64,000 nt of DNA from Gammaproteobacteria bacterium (GCA_018819105.1 JAHJQV010000005.1:43430-107429); one strand, 5' to 3'. Counted from the first letter of the stretch, positions 1 to 10,115 are shown. A program made the numbers and translations. Notes: generated by a model from the sequence alone, not told the origin.

Positions 1-35
1 GCCGTGACGCCGTGACGGAGTTGATCCGGCTTTGC

Positions 36-44
36 TGTTACTAT
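36..44 (+). promoter_or_regulatory. possible extended -10 promoter of the SDR gene
   Basis: TGTTACTAT fits an extended -10 (TG, one base, TACTAT). No good -35 hexamer is visible. Transcription would start near 51, about 45 bases before the chosen start codon. The same nine bases occur again at 32087-32095. Confidence 0.3.
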
Positions 45-97
45 CTACTTCTACCAGCCAATCAATGGTCTTCTCACTCAACATGGAATTCACAGGC

Positions 98-850
98 ATG
101 TCTACACAAAACAACGGCATCAAGGACAAGGTCATTGTCATCACCGGCGCCAGCAGCGGCATCGGCGAGGCGGCGGCCAGGCGACTCGCTGCGGGTGGCG
201 CGAAGCTGGTGCTGGCAGCGCGTCGCGAGGACCGCCTCAAGCAGTTGCGCGACGAACTCACCGGACAGGGCGCCACCGTGATTTATCACATCACCGACAT
301 CAGCGATCGCGATCAGGTCGAGGCGCTGGCGAAGGCTGCCCTGGATGCGTTCGGGCGCATTGATGTGCTGATCAACAATGCCGGTCTGATGCCCTTGTCA
401 CCGCTGCACGAGATCAAGGTCGACGAATGGGAGCGCATGATCGACGTCAACATCAAGGGCGTAATGTACGGGATCGCAGCGGTGCTGCCGGTGATGCGCA
501 AGCAACACAGCGGTCATGTCATCAACATTTCCTCGGTGGCCGGGCACAAGGTGTTTCCGGGGGGTGCGATTTACTGTGCCACCAAGTATGCCGTGCGTGC
601 GCTGTCGGAAGGGCTGCGCATGGAGGGCGGTGCCGAGATTCGCTGCAGCAACATTTCACCCGGTGCGATCGCCACGGAACTGGCCAGCACGATCAGCTCG
701 CCGGAAGTTGCCGAACGCATCAACGAGATGTATGACAAGGCCGCCATCGATGCCGACGCGGTGGCCAGGGCGATTGCGTACGTGATCGAGCAGCCTGACG
801 ATGTGGACATCAATGAGATCATTTTGCGACCGACCGCGCAGGAGCTGTGA
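98..850 (+). CDS. SDR family NAD(P)-dependent oxidoreductase
   Basis: Classical short-chain dehydrogenase/reductase of 250 residues, normal for the family, and cytosolic. It has the cofactor motif GASSGIG near residue 18, the structural NNAG motif (INNAGLMP), a catalytic serine in ISSVAG, and the Y-x3-K pair in YCATKYAV. An upstream in-frame codon at 32 would add residues with no family counterpart. The ATG at 98 ([11 protein letters not shown]) is preferred, with 83 as an alternative; neither has a strong ribosome binding site. SDRs of this subgroup (YdfG/serine dehydrogenase-like) reduce or oxidise small alcohols or ketones, but the substrate cannot be told from sequence. It stands alone. 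Confidence 0.92.
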   Translation: MSTQNNGIKDKVIVITGASSGIGEAAARRLAAGGAKLVLAARREDRLKQLRDELTGQGATVIYHITDISDRDQVEALAKAALDAFGRIDVLINNAGLMPLSPLHEIKVDEWERMIDVNIKGVMYGIAAVLPVMRKQHSGHVINISSVAGHKVFPGGAIYCATKYAVRALSEGLRMEGGAEIRCSNISPGAIATELASTISSPEVAERINEMYDKAAIDADAVARAIAYVIEQPDDVDINEIILRPTAQEL

Positions 851-860
851 TGCGCACGGT

Positions 861-891
861 TTGTCCGTCAGATCGACATTGGTGCTATATT
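861..891 (+). promoter_or_regulatory. possible promoter before the small basic protein
   Basis: TGCTATATT is an extended -10, with TTGTCC 19 bases upstream of TATATT as a poor -35. The 228-base gap between the SDR gene and the small ORF otherwise holds only a short GC stem (GGGCC/GGCCC at 919-936). Confidence 0.3.
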
Positions 892-1078
892 GAAGCTGTC
901 TGATCGATCCGGTCAGCCGGGCCAGGTCCTCGGCCCTGCAATGATCCACTGCTTGTATCGCCCCTGAGTTTCCGACAGCAGCGGTCGCTGACTGAATCGA
1001 ACATATGACCGGCCTGGCAATGGCCATGTCGAAACTTGGTTTTTTTACCGTGATCTACCAGGATCAGGAGTGATTGTC

Positions 1079-1207
1079 ATGACCAAGGAACGCAAAAGCA
1101 ACAAGGAAAGCAAGAAAAAAGCATTGTTGACGCCCAAGGAAAAGAAAGCCGCCAAGCACGCGCGTCAAGAGGCCAAGGGCTTCATGGGCGATCTGAAAAA
1201 GCATTAA
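1079..1207 (+). CDS. small lysine-rich protein (42 aa), function unknown
   Basis: A 42-codon ORF with an ATG behind an AGGAG ribosome binding site seven bases upstream. The product is strongly basic: a Lys/Glu-rich first half (MTKERKSNKESKK), then TPKEKKAAKHARQEAKG and a short tail ending GDLKKH. There is no signal peptide or membrane segment. Similar small basic proteins of unknown role occur in gammaproteobacteria, but I do not recognise a named family. The good ribosome binding site, dense Lys/Ala helix-like composition and clean stop support a real gene. It could bind nucleic acid or ribosomes, which is inference from charge alone. Confidence 0.6.
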   Translation: MTKERKSNKESKKKALLTPKEKKAAKHARQEAKGFMGDLKKH

Positions 1208-1276
1208 CCAGCCCGGCCTGCGCAATCAATCGACGCGGGCAGTGAGGCTTCGCTGACAGCTTAACCCGGCACATCT

Positions 1277-1295
1277 CCAACAGCCATGCTGTTGG
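1277..1295. other. perfect inverted repeat
   Basis: CCAACAG, a five-base loop CCATG, then CTGTTGG. There is no T-tract, so it is a poor terminator. It lies 45 bases before the hydrolase start and could be an operator or mRNA stem. Confidence 0.3.
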
Positions 1296-1339
1296 TGGTG
1301 GAGTACAATGATGCCCTCATGATTTGATCGGGAACCACC

Positions 1340-2527
1340 ATGCGTACTGTCGTGTTCAAGCTGGCCTTGTCGAAGTTGTTGTGCTTGATGTTGTTGTGGC
1401 AGCCTTTGGCTGTGCTCGCCGATGCCGATGTGCACAGTGCAGTCGACGATGATTATTTTCCGTCACGACACGAATGGCAGTCCCGACCGCCGTCTCAGCT
1501 GGGTTTTGATGCTGCACGACTGCAGCAGGCTGTGAGTGCAGTGCAGGCGATGGCCGTCACCGAGCCAAAAGACATCGAGCAGATGCTCACCGATCGCTAC
1601 GTCGGGGTGGAGCCGGGCTATCAGATACTCGGTCCGACCACGCCGCGCGAGGCCAGCAGCGGCATGATCATCCGGCACGGTTACATCGCGGCACAATGGG
1701 GTGACATTGATCGTGTGGACATGACTTTCAGCGCGGTAAAAAGCTATCTGTCCACGCTGGCCGGGCTGGCCGTGCACGAGCGCCTGATCGCCTCGCTGCA
1801 GCAGCCGGTGGCGGAGCTGGTGCGCGATGGCAAATTCGACAGTAAACACAATGCGCCAATCACCTGGCAGCACCTGTTGCAGCAGACTTCGGACTGGCAG
1901 GGCACCTTGTGGGATACCCCGGACTGGGCCGATCGCCCGGTTGGCGAAACGCTGGAACAGCAGCGCAACCGCGAGTTGCATGCGCCGGGCAGTTTTTTCA
2001 AATACAACGATGTGCGTGTGAACCTGCTTGCTTATGCATTGTTGCAGGTTTGGCGTGAGCCCTTGCCGGTGGTGCTGCGTGAACGGGTGATGGATCCGAT
2101 TGGCGCCTCGCCGACCTGGCGCTGGCACGGCTACCGCAATTCCTGGGTCGAACTGGATGGGCAGAAAATGCAGTCGGTTTCCGGCGGCGGCCATTTTGGC
2201 GGCGGCCTGTTCATCAGCGCCCGCGATCATGCCCGCTATGGTCTGCTGTTTCTGCGTGATGGTGTCTGGGCCGGACAGCAGGTGCTGCCACCGGGCTGGA
2301 CCAAGGCCGTGCGCAGCGCCAGCGAGGCAAAACCCGACTACGGCTACATGTGGTGGCTGAACACCGGACAGCAGGCCGTTCCGGCGGCTCCGGCCTCGGC
2401 GTACTATGCCGCCGGAGCCGGTGGCAATTACATTTACGTGGACGAGACACATGATCTGGTGGTGGTGCTGCGCTGGATCCCGTCGTTTGCCGAGGCCATG
2501 GCCGAGATTCTCGCTGCACTGCCATGA
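1340..2527 (+). CDS. secreted serine hydrolase, beta-lactamase (class C/PBP4*) fold
   Basis: A 395-residue protein with an N-terminal signal peptide (hydrophobic core about residues 8-25, Ala-rich cleavage site LAVLADA), so probably periplasmic. The nucleophile motif S-x-x-K is SAVK near residue 130 and is followed by SYLSTLAGLAVHE, typical of this fold. A Y-N-D triad replaces the usual Y-x-N (KYNDVRVNLL). GGGHFGGGLF and the late AAGAGGNYIYVDE segment are other family landmarks. Members are esterases, D-amino-acid peptidases or carboxypeptidases; the substrate is unknown here. The stop overlaps the next start (ATGA), so it is coupled to the methyltransferase. Confidence 0.88.
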   Translation: MRTVVFKLALSKLLCLMLLWQPLAVLADADVHSAVDDDYFPSRHEWQSRPPSQLGFDAARLQQAVSAVQAMAVTEPKDIEQMLTDRYVGVEPGYQILGPTTPREASSGMIIRHGYIAAQWGDIDRVDMTFSAVKSYLSTLAGLAVHERLIASLQQPVAELVRDGKFDSKHNAPITWQHLLQQTSDWQGTLWDTPDWADRPVGETLEQQRNRELHAPGSFFKYNDVRVNLLAYALLQVWREPLPVVLRERVMDPIGASPTWRWHGYRNSWVELDGQKMQSVSGGGHFGGGLFISARDHARYGLLFLRDGVWAGQQVLPPGWTKAVRSASEAKPDYGYMWWLNTGQQAVPAAPASAYYAAGAGGNYIYVDETHDLVVVLRWIPSFAEAMAEILAALP

Positions 2528-3255
2528 GTGAATCTGGACAGCAGCCGGCGCCGACTGCTGAAGCCTGGGTTGGCTTGAGTCTGGACGATCAGCGACAGAT
2601 GCTGATCTCGCTGATCGGTTACGAATTCGGTGAGCAGCCGGAGCAGCATGTGGATGCCATTCGCGCCAGCCGCAGGCGCTACGCAGCGCGGTTTGTGCGC
2701 CAGGCTGGCATCAAAAAAAACCACCGGGTGCTGGAAATCGGCAGCGGCTGCGGGTTCGGCACCGGGCTGCTGGCAGAGCGCTCGGCTGCGGTCACTGCCT
2801 GTGACATCAGTCCGGCCTATCTCAGTTATGCCCGGCTGCAGTGCCAGCAGTATGACAACGTCCGCTTCTTGCAGATCGACAATCGCTCACTGCAGGCCAT
2901 CGACGCCAACAGCATCGATGTGGTGATCTCGATATCGGTATTCATCCATCTCAACCTTTACGACATCTACTGGTATCTGCAGGAATGCCAGCGTGTGCTC
3001 CGCAGCGGTGGTCGTGTGTGTTTTGATTTTTCCGATGAGCACATGCTGTTTCAGTTCAGACCATGGCGGCGGCGGCGTCAGATGCTGCATGACCAGGCGT
3101 TTCTGGATCACAGCAAGGACTATCGACGCGATCACCGGCAGCTGTTCGCGCTGTTACAGTGGAACAGCGAGCAGGGCATCTGTCAGGTGGCCAGACAGTG
3201 TGGTTTCCGGCGTGTCAATCGCTACAGCACACGGCTGTTGTTCAGCAGGCTTTGA
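2524..3255 (+). CDS. class I SAM-dependent methyltransferase
   Basis: A 243-residue cytosolic protein. The SAM-binding motif I is VLEIGSGCGFGTG near residue 72, followed by an acidic loop (ACDISPAYL) and a post-I segment ending in IDVVISISVFIHL. Its start overlaps the stop of the preceding hydrolase by four bases, so the two are probably translated together. The acceptor molecule is not evident. A strong bidirectional terminator follows at once. Confidence 0.85.
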   Translation: MSESGQQPAPTAEAWVGLSLDDQRQMLISLIGYEFGEQPEQHVDAIRASRRRYAARFVRQAGIKKNHRVLEIGSGCGFGTGLLAERSAAVTACDISPAYLSYARLQCQQYDNVRFLQIDNRSLQAIDANSIDVVISISVFIHLNLYDIYWYLQECQRVLRSGGRVCFDFSDEHMLFQFRPWRRRRQMLHDQAFLDHSKDYRRDHRQLFALLQWNSEQGICQVARQCGFRRVNRYSTRLLFSRL

Positions 3256-3281
3256 GCCTGCGTGTCGGCAATGCCACAGAC

Positions 3282-3313
3282 AAAAAAAACCGGAGCAGAG
3301 CTCCGGTTTTTTT
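3282..3313. terminator. bidirectional intrinsic terminator
   Basis: ACCGGAGC, loop AGA, GCTCCGGT, flanked by an A-run on the left and a T-run on the right. It ends the plus-strand hydrolase-methyltransferase unit and the minus-strand secreted protein. Confidence 0.93.
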
Positions 3314-3334
3314 GTCCACATTTGCGGCTGGCGC

Positions 3335-6292
3335 TCAGAGCTCCGGTGTCTCAAAGCCGTCGGTAAAGAACACCTCCGGCAGACTCAGGTCTGGGCAAAC
3401 GTTGTCGAAGAACGCCTGCAACAGCTCCTCACGCTCGGCGGCACTGCCGATGGCTGCCAGCGGAAAGCTGGTGAACAAGGTGTTGAAACCGGCATTGCCG
3501 GAGGCGGCATCGTTGCCGTTGTCGCCATCCAGCAGCAACTGACCGTCACCGGCAATGGTCAGGATATCGCTGAAGTCACTGAGCCCGGTGGCAGCATAGT
3601 TCAGTGTGTACGGGCCCAGTCCGGCTAGCGGGCCGGTACCGGTCACACTGGCATAATCGCCGCTGTCGCTGTCACCGTTGCTGAAGCCAAGATAGGTGGA
3701 CATGAACGCGGTCTGGCCACGGTCAAACAGGTAATCCTGGCTGCTCATCAGCAGGCATTTGTTACCGCCGTTGAGGAAACTCGCCAGCGTGGCTTCAGCG
3801 GCAGCGCCGGGCCCGGCGGCACCTCCGAATTCATCACCGGTGAACCAGATCACGGCATCGTAGGCCAGCATTTCCGCGCCGGGCTCGTTGTCGGAATTGC
3901 CGGTGTCGAACAGGTCGAACTGGATACCCAGGGCATTCAGGGCATCCACATAAATCTGCTGCACATCCGGAGCGTTGTCGTCGTCATCGACCAGCAGTAC
4001 CGGCGGCAGATCGGCGGTGGTGAAAGTAAATGCCGCCGAGGCGCTGCCGATGCCACACGGATTGTTTGTGCTGACGCGCCAGTAGTGCTCGGTGAGCAGG
4101 TCCAGCGCTGTCGCGACCTGATGCGAGGTGTTGGTTTCGGTGGCCTGATAGACGACGTTGGCAAAGGCCGGGTCGGTGGCGATTTCCACCAGATAATCGG
4201 CAGCCTGGGGTACCGGATTCCAGCCCAGCAGCGGTGCCGGTGCCACGCCCACCTCGCCATCTGCAGGCAAACTCAGGCCGGGGGCATCCGCGACCATGTT
4301 GAACACTTCGGCAACGACCACGGTGGTGCGATCATCCGCAGCGGCTGCGGTGCCGAGGATGGTGATCAGGTTGTCGCCCAGGGCGGCACTGTTGTCGATG
4401 CTGAGGCTGGCCACCGAACTGTTGCCGGGGATCACCGGATTGACGCTGAAGCTGCCGCTGACGCCGGTGGGCGGGGCCTGCAGGCTCAGTGTCACCGGGT
4501 TGATGAAATCATTGTTGCTGCCGACGTTGATGGTGACGTCCTGCAGATCATCGGGCGCACAGATCTGCTGTTGGGCATTGCCCGCGCTGAGAGTAAAGCC
4601 TGGTTCGCCGCAGGCATCAAAGCGGAACGAGCCAATCTGTGTGGACCACTGGCCACTCTGGTTGTGCTGGGCGGTGAACCAGAACCTGCAGCCGTCCACC
4701 GGGTCGACATTCAGTGAGGTGTAATCGCCGTAGCGGATGCTGCCGTTGGCAGCCGTGCCTTCGATGATGCTGACCTCACCCTGCGGCATGGTGCCGGGCG
4801 GATCGGCAATCGAGCGGCCGTTGTAGCGCATGCCCGGGAACACGTCGTCGGCCGTGCCGGCTCCACCGACGCCTACCACGTTGTAGCCAGCGGCAATGTT
4901 GCCGGTCTCATCCTGGGCCACGCTGGCCATCCAGCGGCTGATGCCGTCGTCTGCCGACACCGTGCCGTCCTGAGCCAGACTCCAGCCGCTGCCGGTGTTG
5001 TTCAGTTCGAACCAGCGCACGCCGCCGATGTCGGTGCCGGTGACATCGGTGACCATGTTGGCGACGATGGACTGGCGGTCACCGAAGTTGCGGTATTGTG
5101 CGCGCCACATGATGGGCTGCAGCAGCGCGAACAGCGTGGTCCCGGAATTGGGCTGGGTCAGGCAACCGGAAAACACCAGATTGCAGAATTCCGAATCGAA
5201 TTCGCTGACGCTGACATTGATCGGACCGGTAAAGCTGCTGTTACCGGGATTGTCAAAGTCGGTGACAAACTCGAACATCTCGATGATGTCGGAAGCCGGC
5301 AGATTGGCCGGGCCGTGAATTTCGGTATCGCGGTGGCGCATGAACAGTCCCGGGCTGCCCGCGGGCGGTGCGATGTCGCCGTCCCAGTCCACCGGCATGA
5401 TGTGCTGGAAGCCGAAACCGGGCAGGCCGGTGCCCTGAAACACCTGTGCGGCACGCGCGGTGTTGCCGGCCAGCATGTTGACGCGATCCAGTGCATACTG
5501 GCGTGGACCTTCGTTGGCACCGATGTAATAGGCGTCCGGCCAGACGCCGTATTTCGGATAATCCGGCAGGCCGCCTGTGGCGGTGCCGAATTCGTACAGA
5601 AACCACTGACCGGTGGTCGGATCTGAAGTCTGTGACACATAGACACACAGAGAGCTACCGGTCATTTCACTGAGCACCCAGCGCCCTGGCGGATTGCCTG
5701 GGCCGTTGTCGGCGGTTTCGTCGAAATTGGCGATCGGGTCACCAATGCCGGTGCCACAGCCGGTGCCGGCACCTGCGGCCAGATCGGCCAGATTGAACGG
5801 TGGAATGGCCTGGGTGCCGTCGGTCTTGTCCAGAATCAGCACTTCAATGGAACCGGCACCGCTGCCGGTGTTGATCATCTGGATGTAGTAGTCGTTGCCG
5901 ACGTCGCCAACGGTGTCAGATGGATTCACGCCGCTGAAGCCAAGCCCGGCCTGATTGATCAGCAGGTTGCCAAAGCCGGCATCACCACCTAGCAGATCAC
6001 CCTGGGCATTGCGGCTGGCTTCCAGCTGCCGGTCCAGCAGTGGATCCTGTCCGAAACCGCGCGGCTCACGCGGTGGAGGATTGAGGATTTTCTCCTGCTG
6101 CATCGGGATTTCCCTGATCGGGTCACCCGGCTGCCAGCGCTTGACCGGCGGCAATGAAGCCGGATCGATGTTGATGATGACCGGATCGACCGCACCGCCC
6201 AGGGTTTCGGCGCCGAAAATGGTGGTTTGGGCAAAGCACTGACCAGCGGTCAGCGCCAGCAGCAAGACGGTTGCTCGGGTGCATAGAGGCAT
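3335..6292 (-). CDS. large secreted protein with Fn3-like region and DGFE C-terminal tail
   Basis: 985 residues with a clear signal peptide (LLLALTAGQCFAQ). I do not recognise a named family. The first two thirds contain repeated calls typical of extracellular proteins (DTVGDVGNDYYIQMINTG, WMASVAQDETGNIAAGYN). About residues 670-760 look like a fibronectin type III domain (LLGWNPVPQAADYLVEIA, EHYWRVSTNN). The next stretch (PPVLLVDDDDNAPDV to YDAVIWFTGDEFGG) resembles the flavodoxin-like domain found beside Fn3 in large secreted hydrolases. The protein ends VFFTDGFETPEL, a short tail shared with the FG-GAP protein at 10125. No catalytic motif is evident. A GAGAGA-type ribosome binding site precedes the ATG. 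Confidence 0.8.
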   Translation of the reverse strand: MPLCTRATVLLLALTAGQCFAQTTIFGAETLGGAVDPVIINIDPASLPPVKRWQPGDPIREIPMQQEKILNPPPREPRGFGQDPLLDRQLEASRNAQGDLLGGDAGFGNLLINQAGLGFSGVNPSDTVGDVGNDYYIQMINTGSGAGSIEVLILDKTDGTQAIPPFNLADLAAGAGTGCGTGIGDPIANFDETADNGPGNPPGRWVLSEMTGSSLCVYVSQTSDPTTGQWFLYEFGTATGGLPDYPKYGVWPDAYYIGANEGPRQYALDRVNMLAGNTARAAQVFQGTGLPGFGFQHIMPVDWDGDIAPPAGSPGLFMRHRDTEIHGPANLPASDIIEMFEFVTDFDNPGNSSFTGPINVSVSEFDSEFCNLVFSGCLTQPNSGTTLFALLQPIMWRAQYRNFGDRQSIVANMVTDVTGTDIGGVRWFELNNTGSGWSLAQDGTVSADDGISRWMASVAQDETGNIAAGYNVVGVGGAGTADDVFPGMRYNGRSIADPPGTMPQGEVSIIEGTAANGSIRYGDYTSLNVDPVDGCRFWFTAQHNQSGQWSTQIGSFRFDACGEPGFTLSAGNAQQQICAPDDLQDVTINVGSNNDFINPVTLSLQAPPTGVSGSFSVNPVIPGNSSVASLSIDNSAALGDNLITILGTAAAADDRTTVVVAEVFNMVADAPGLSLPADGEVGVAPAPLLGWNPVPQAADYLVEIATDPAFANVVYQATETNTSHQVATALDLLTEHYWRVSTNNPCGIGSASAAFTFTTADLPPVLLVDDDDNAPDVQQIYVDALNALGIQFDLFDTGNSDNEPGAEMLAYDAVIWFTGDEFGGAAGPGAAAEATLASFLNGGNKCLLMSSQDYLFDRGQTAFMSTYLGFSNGDSDSGDYASVTGTGPLAGLGPYTLNYAATGLSDFSDILTIAGDGQLLLDGDNGNDAASGNAGFNTLFTSFPLAAIGSAAEREELLQAFFDNVCPDLSLPEVFFTDGFETPEL

Positions 6293-6382
6293 GATGATTC
6301 TCTCTGACTTGTTGTTGTTTTATGCTGGGTTGGTATGGTTTGCAGGTAGTATGGACTGAATACTAGCAGATTTTCTGCTCAC

Positions 6383-7252
6383 TTATTGCGGCTCGCCGAG
6401 GCGATCGCTGTTGTTGCTGATGACCATCTGGCCGGTGTCGCTTTGCAGCGCAAGCATGGGTGCAACATCGCTGGTGCGCATCAGCACATGACGCTGCCGG
6501 TACTGGCGGTTTTGCAGCAGGCGTGGGTCGTCGGTGGTCTTGCTGCTGCCGGAGACCATGTCAAAACCGATTTCCACGCTCGGATAGTAGCTGATCAGTA
6601 TGTCACCGGCGATGGTCTGGATACGGCCCCAGTCCGAGGCTGACTGTTTGCTGCGTGGCTTGAACTGGATCGCCACTTCGCCGTTGCGGGTCTGCACATC
6701 AATGCTGCCAGTACTGCTGAACCCGACCGGCTGATCCACTGCCTGCACCCGCAAGGGGTTGTCCAGCGTCTTGCCTGAGACTGCGCCGCGCTCGGCGACG
6801 ATGGTTACGGCAAGTCCGGCCGGGATCATCAGCGCCACATCCACGCGGCCCTGCTGCACGCTGTCCGGTTGTTGCCCGTCCGGATAAACGATGCGCAGGC
6901 TGATCTGATCGTCGCTTTCATCCACCTGCAGATCAGCCACTTTGGGTGCGCTGCCGATCTTCTGCATGACCGCATGCAGCAGCACGCCTTTGCCGCCACT
7001 CTGGCGCAGGTTGATGTTGCCCCAGCGATTCTCCAGCAGCAGCCTGGTGCCTGGTTTTGGTTCGCCTTCCCAGTCGAAGCGTTGCAGCTCATAGGGCGGC
7101 GCGGCGTCGGTCGCGGCCAGGTCATCGCCGGCGCACACCGCGCTGCTGCACAGCAGTGCCAGCAGCAGGCTGGTCAGCTGCAGGCGGGCAGAGCGGGTGT
7201 CTGTGCGGGAACAGTGGTCTGGCCGTGGATGCATGGTGCTGAATTGAGACAT
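6383..7252 (-). CDS. secreted DUF4097-like protein
   Basis: About 290 residues from the ATG at 7252 (an ATG at 7234 is equally possible; neither has a good ribosome binding site). The hydrophobic core LQLTSLLLALLCSSAVCAG is a signal peptide. The mature part alternates short beta-strands with G-x-I/V patterns (NRWGNINLRQSGGKG, GSIDVQTRNGEVAIQF, AGDILISYYPSVE), as in DUF4097/adhesin-like beta-solenoid proteins. The role is unknown. It lies 90 bases upstream of the large secreted protein on the same strand, so the two may share a transcript. Confidence 0.7.
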   Translation of the reverse strand: MSQFSTMHPRPDHCSRTDTRSARLQLTSLLLALLCSSAVCAGDDLAATDAAPPYELQRFDWEGEPKPGTRLLLENRWGNINLRQSGGKGVLLHAVMQKIGSAPKVADLQVDESDDQISLRIVYPDGQQPDSVQQGRVDVALMIPAGLAVTIVAERGAVSGKTLDNPLRVQAVDQPVGFSSTGSIDVQTRNGEVAIQFKPRSKQSASDWGRIQTIAGDILISYYPSVEIGFDMVSGSSKTTDDPRLLQNRQYRQRHVLMRTSDVAPMLALQSDTGQMVISNNSDRLGEPQ

Positions 7253-7438
7253 GTAGGTAAAGTCGGGCAATTGGACTGGCGCAAAGCTTAACATGTGCTG
7301 AGCAGGTCTTGCCCAGGCCATCGTGTCCTGCAGGGCAAACCCTGAATCTGTTTCGGGGCAGACGATATAATGACATGTTGAACACGGCCACCAAGAACTT
7401 GGTCGTGATGACACACCGCAAAAGCACAAGGTAGCAAC

Positions 7439-8561
7439 ATGGAAACCGCAGGCATCAAAAGCACCATCAACGATTTGCAGCAGCGCATCGACAAGCTACG
7501 GAGGTATCTTTGACTACGCTGGCAAATCCGAACAACTGGAAGAGATCAACCTGCAGCTGGAAAATCCGGATGTCTGGAACGATCCCGAGCGCGCGCAGAA
7601 ACTCAACAAGGATCGCGCAGCACTGGCCAGGGTGATCGAAACCATCGACCATACCAGTCAGCAGCTCGCTGATGCCGAAGGTCTGATTGAGCTGGCAGCA
7701 GAAGAAGACGACGCCGAAACCCTGGCTACGGTTGTCGACGATGTGGCTGTGGTTGGCCGTGCCATCGAGCAACTGGAGTTTCAGCGCATGTTTTCCGGCG
7801 AGGTGGATGCCAACCCCTGTTTTGTTGAAATCCAGGCCGGTTCCGGTGGCACCGAAGCGCAGGACTGGGCAGAAATGCTGTTGCGCATGTATCTGCGCTG
7901 GTTTGAGTCGCGCGGCTGGAAGCATGAGCTGATCGAAGCCTCGGCCGGCGACGTGGCCGGCATCAAGAGCGCCACCGTGCGTGTGGAAGGCGATTATGCC
8001 TATGGCTGGTGCCGCACCGAAAACGGCGTGCACCGGCTGGTGCGCAAGTCACCGTTTGATTCGGGCAACCGCCGCCACACCTCTTTTGCCGCCGTGTCGG
8101 TGTCACCGGAAATCGATGACGACATCGACATCGACATCAACCCGGCCGATCTGCGCATTGATGTTTATCGTGCCTCCGGCGCCGGTGGCCAGCACGTCAA
8201 CCGCACCGAATCGGCGGTGCGCATCACGCACAATCCCACCGGCATTGTGGTGCAGTGCCAGAACGATCGCTCACAGCACAAGAACAAGGATTTTGCCATG
8301 AAGCAGCTGCGTGCCAAACTGTACGAGCGCGAGCTGGAAATGCGCCGCGCCGATGCGCAACTGCTGGAGGACGCCAAGTCCGACATCGGCTGGGGCAGCC
8401 AGATTCGTTCCTATGTGCTGGATCAGTCTCGAATCAAGGATCTGCGCACCGGCGTGGAGACCGGCAACACTCAGGCCGTGCTGGATGGCGATCTGGATCC
8501 CTTTGTTACCGCCGCGCTGAAGCAGGGCGTGGAAGGCCCGGCCACAACGGCCGCCGGCTAA
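7439..8561 (+). CDS. prfB: peptide chain release factor 2 (programmed +1 frameshift)
   Basis: RF2 ends translation at UGA and UAA codons. Frame 0 runs from ATG 7439 for 24 codons and stops at TGA 7511-7513. Skipping T7511 joins it to the long frame from 7512, giving about 373 residues, close to the E. coli length. The C-terminal part has the catalytic GGQ loop ([15 protein letters not shown]), the mid-protein has [12 protein letters not shown], and the tail contains [16 protein letters not shown]. This is the normal autoregulated gene, not a pseudogene. lysS follows 18 bases later, the usual gammaproteobacterial pairing. Confidence 0.97.
7500..7514 (+). promoter_or_regulatory. prfB programmed frameshift site
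   Basis: Internal Shine-Dalgarno-like GGAGG at 7500-7504, three bases (TAT), slippery CTT at 7508-7510, in-frame stop TGA at 7511-7513, then C. This is the canonical +1 frameshift arrangement CTT-TGA-C. Low RF2 slows termination at its own UGA and favours the shift. Confidence 0.96.
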
Positions 8562-8579
8562 ACCGACACCGAGAAAGCC

Positions 8580-10115
8580 ATGAGCAAGCACGAGCAGAAC
8601 GAACGAGACGCTGGCGCAACATCCGCGCATGCCGATGACAACCACATCATCGCCGAGCGCCGTGCCAAGCTGCAGGCCCTGCGAGACCAGGGCGTGGCCT
8701 GGCCGAACGATTTTCGTCCCGATACCACGGCGCAGGCACTGCAGCAGCGCTTCGCCGAGCACGACAACGAGCAGTTGGAACAGCTCGGTGAGCGCTTCTC
8801 TGTGGCCGGACGCATGCTGGCCAAACGGGTCATGGGCAAGGCCTCGTTTGTGCAACTGCAGGATCGCAGTGGCCGCATCCAGCTGTTTCTGCAGCGTGAT
8901 GCGCTGGGTGAACAGCTGTACCAGGATTTCAAGCACTGGGATGTCGGTGACATCATCGGTGCCTCCGGCGAGGTATTCCGTACCCGCACCGGCGAGCTCT
9001 CGCTGCGCTGTGACCAGCTGCGCCTGCTGAGCAAGTCGCTGCGGCCGCTACCGGAAAAATTCCATGGTCTGACCGACACCGAAACCCGCTACCGTCAGCG
9101 CTATGTGGATCTGATCGTCAACAGTGAGGTGCGCGATACCTTCATCACCCGCGCCCGCGTGATCAGCTACATCCGCGATTTCATGGAAGCACCGGGACAC
9201 GATTTTCTGGAAGTGGAAACGCCGATGATGCACCCGATTCCCGGCGGTGCCGTGGCGCGTCCTTTCATCACCCATCACAATGCGCTGGACTGCGAGCTGT
9301 ACCTGCGCGTGGCCCCCGAGTTGTATCTGAAGCGGCTGGTGGTCGGCGGGCTGGAGCGGGTCTACGAGATCAACCGCAATTTCCGCAACGAGGGTGTGTC
9401 CACCCGGCACAATCCCGAGTTCACCATGCTGGAATTCTACTGGGCGTATGCCGATTTCCACGATCTGATGGATTTTACCGAGCAGATGCTGCGTGGTCTC
9501 AGCCAGCATGTGCTGGGCACCACCGCCATTGAGTATCAGGGCATGGCGATCGATTTCGCGCAGCCGTTCCAGCGCCTGGATCTGCTCGATGCGGTGCTGC
9601 AGGCGATCCCGCAGCTGACGCGAGAGCAGCATCGTGATCCGGCCCGGTTGCGGCAGATTGCCGATGAACTGGACATCAGGCACGCGCCGGAATGGGGCTG
9701 GGGCAAGCTGCTGCTTGAGCTGTTCGAGGCGAAAATCGAGCACACGCTGATCCAGCCTGCCTTCATCACCGGCTACCCGGCGGAAGTGTCGCCGCTGTCA
9801 CGTGCCAGCGATGCCGATGCCGGGATCACCGACCGCTTCGAGCTGTTTATTGGCGGTCGCGAAATCGCCAATGGCTTCTCCGAGCTGAACGACCCGGAAG
9901 ACCAGGAGCGCCGCTTCCGTGCCCAGGTCAGCGCCCGGGATGCCGGCGACAGCGAGGCCATGCACTTCGATGCCGACTACATTCGTGCACTGGAATACGG
10001 CATGCCGCCCACCGCCGGCGAGGGCATTGGCATTGACCGTCTGGTCATGCTGCTGACCAACAGTGCTTCAATCCGTGATGTGCTGCTGTTCCCCTATCTG
10101 CGGCAGGAGACCTGA
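8580..10115 (+). CDS. lysS: lysine--tRNA ligase (class II)
   Basis: Charges tRNA-Lys with lysine in the cytosol. 511 residues, the family length. An N-terminal OB fold (about 60-150; [19 protein letters not shown]) precedes the class II core: motif 1 around [18 protein letters not shown], motif 2 [20 protein letters not shown], and motif 3 [16 protein letters not shown] near the C-terminus. It lies 18 bases after prfB, probably in one operon. Confidence 0.97.
   Translation: MSKHEQNERDAGATSAHADDNHIIAERRAKLQALRDQGVAWPNDFRPDTTAQALQQRFAEHDNEQLEQLGERFSVAGRMLAKRVMGKASFVQLQDRSGRIQLFLQRDALGEQLYQDFKHWDVGDIIGASGEVFRTRTGELSLRCDQLRLLSKSLRPLPEKFHGLTDTETRYRQRYVDLIVNSEVRDTFITRARVISYIRDFMEAPGHDFLEVETPMMHPIPGGAVARPFITHHNALDCELYLRVAPELYLKRLVVGGLERVYEINRNFRNEGVSTRHNPEFTMLEFYWAYADFHDLMDFTEQMLRGLSQHVLGTTAIEYQGMAIDFAQPFQRLDLLDAVLQAIPQLTREQHRDPARLRQIADELDIRHAPEWGWGKLLLELFEAKIEHTLIQPAFITGYPAEVSPLSRASDADAGITDRFELFIGGREIANGFSELNDPEDQERRFRAQVSARDAGDSEAMHFDADYIRALEYGMPPTAGEGIGIDRLVMLLTNSASIRDVLLFPYLRQET

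Noticed and set aside
1463..2452. 329-codon minus-strand ORF opposite the serine hydrolase
   Set aside because: Shadow of a gene with clear SxxK and signal peptide on the plus strand.
6365..6379. AGCAGA-TTT-TCTGCT stem as a terminator of a minus-strand gene
   Set aside because: No T-tract, and it lies between two genes that may share a transcript.
7439..7513. prfB as a broken gene with an early stop
   Set aside because: The stop is the conserved programmed frameshift site.
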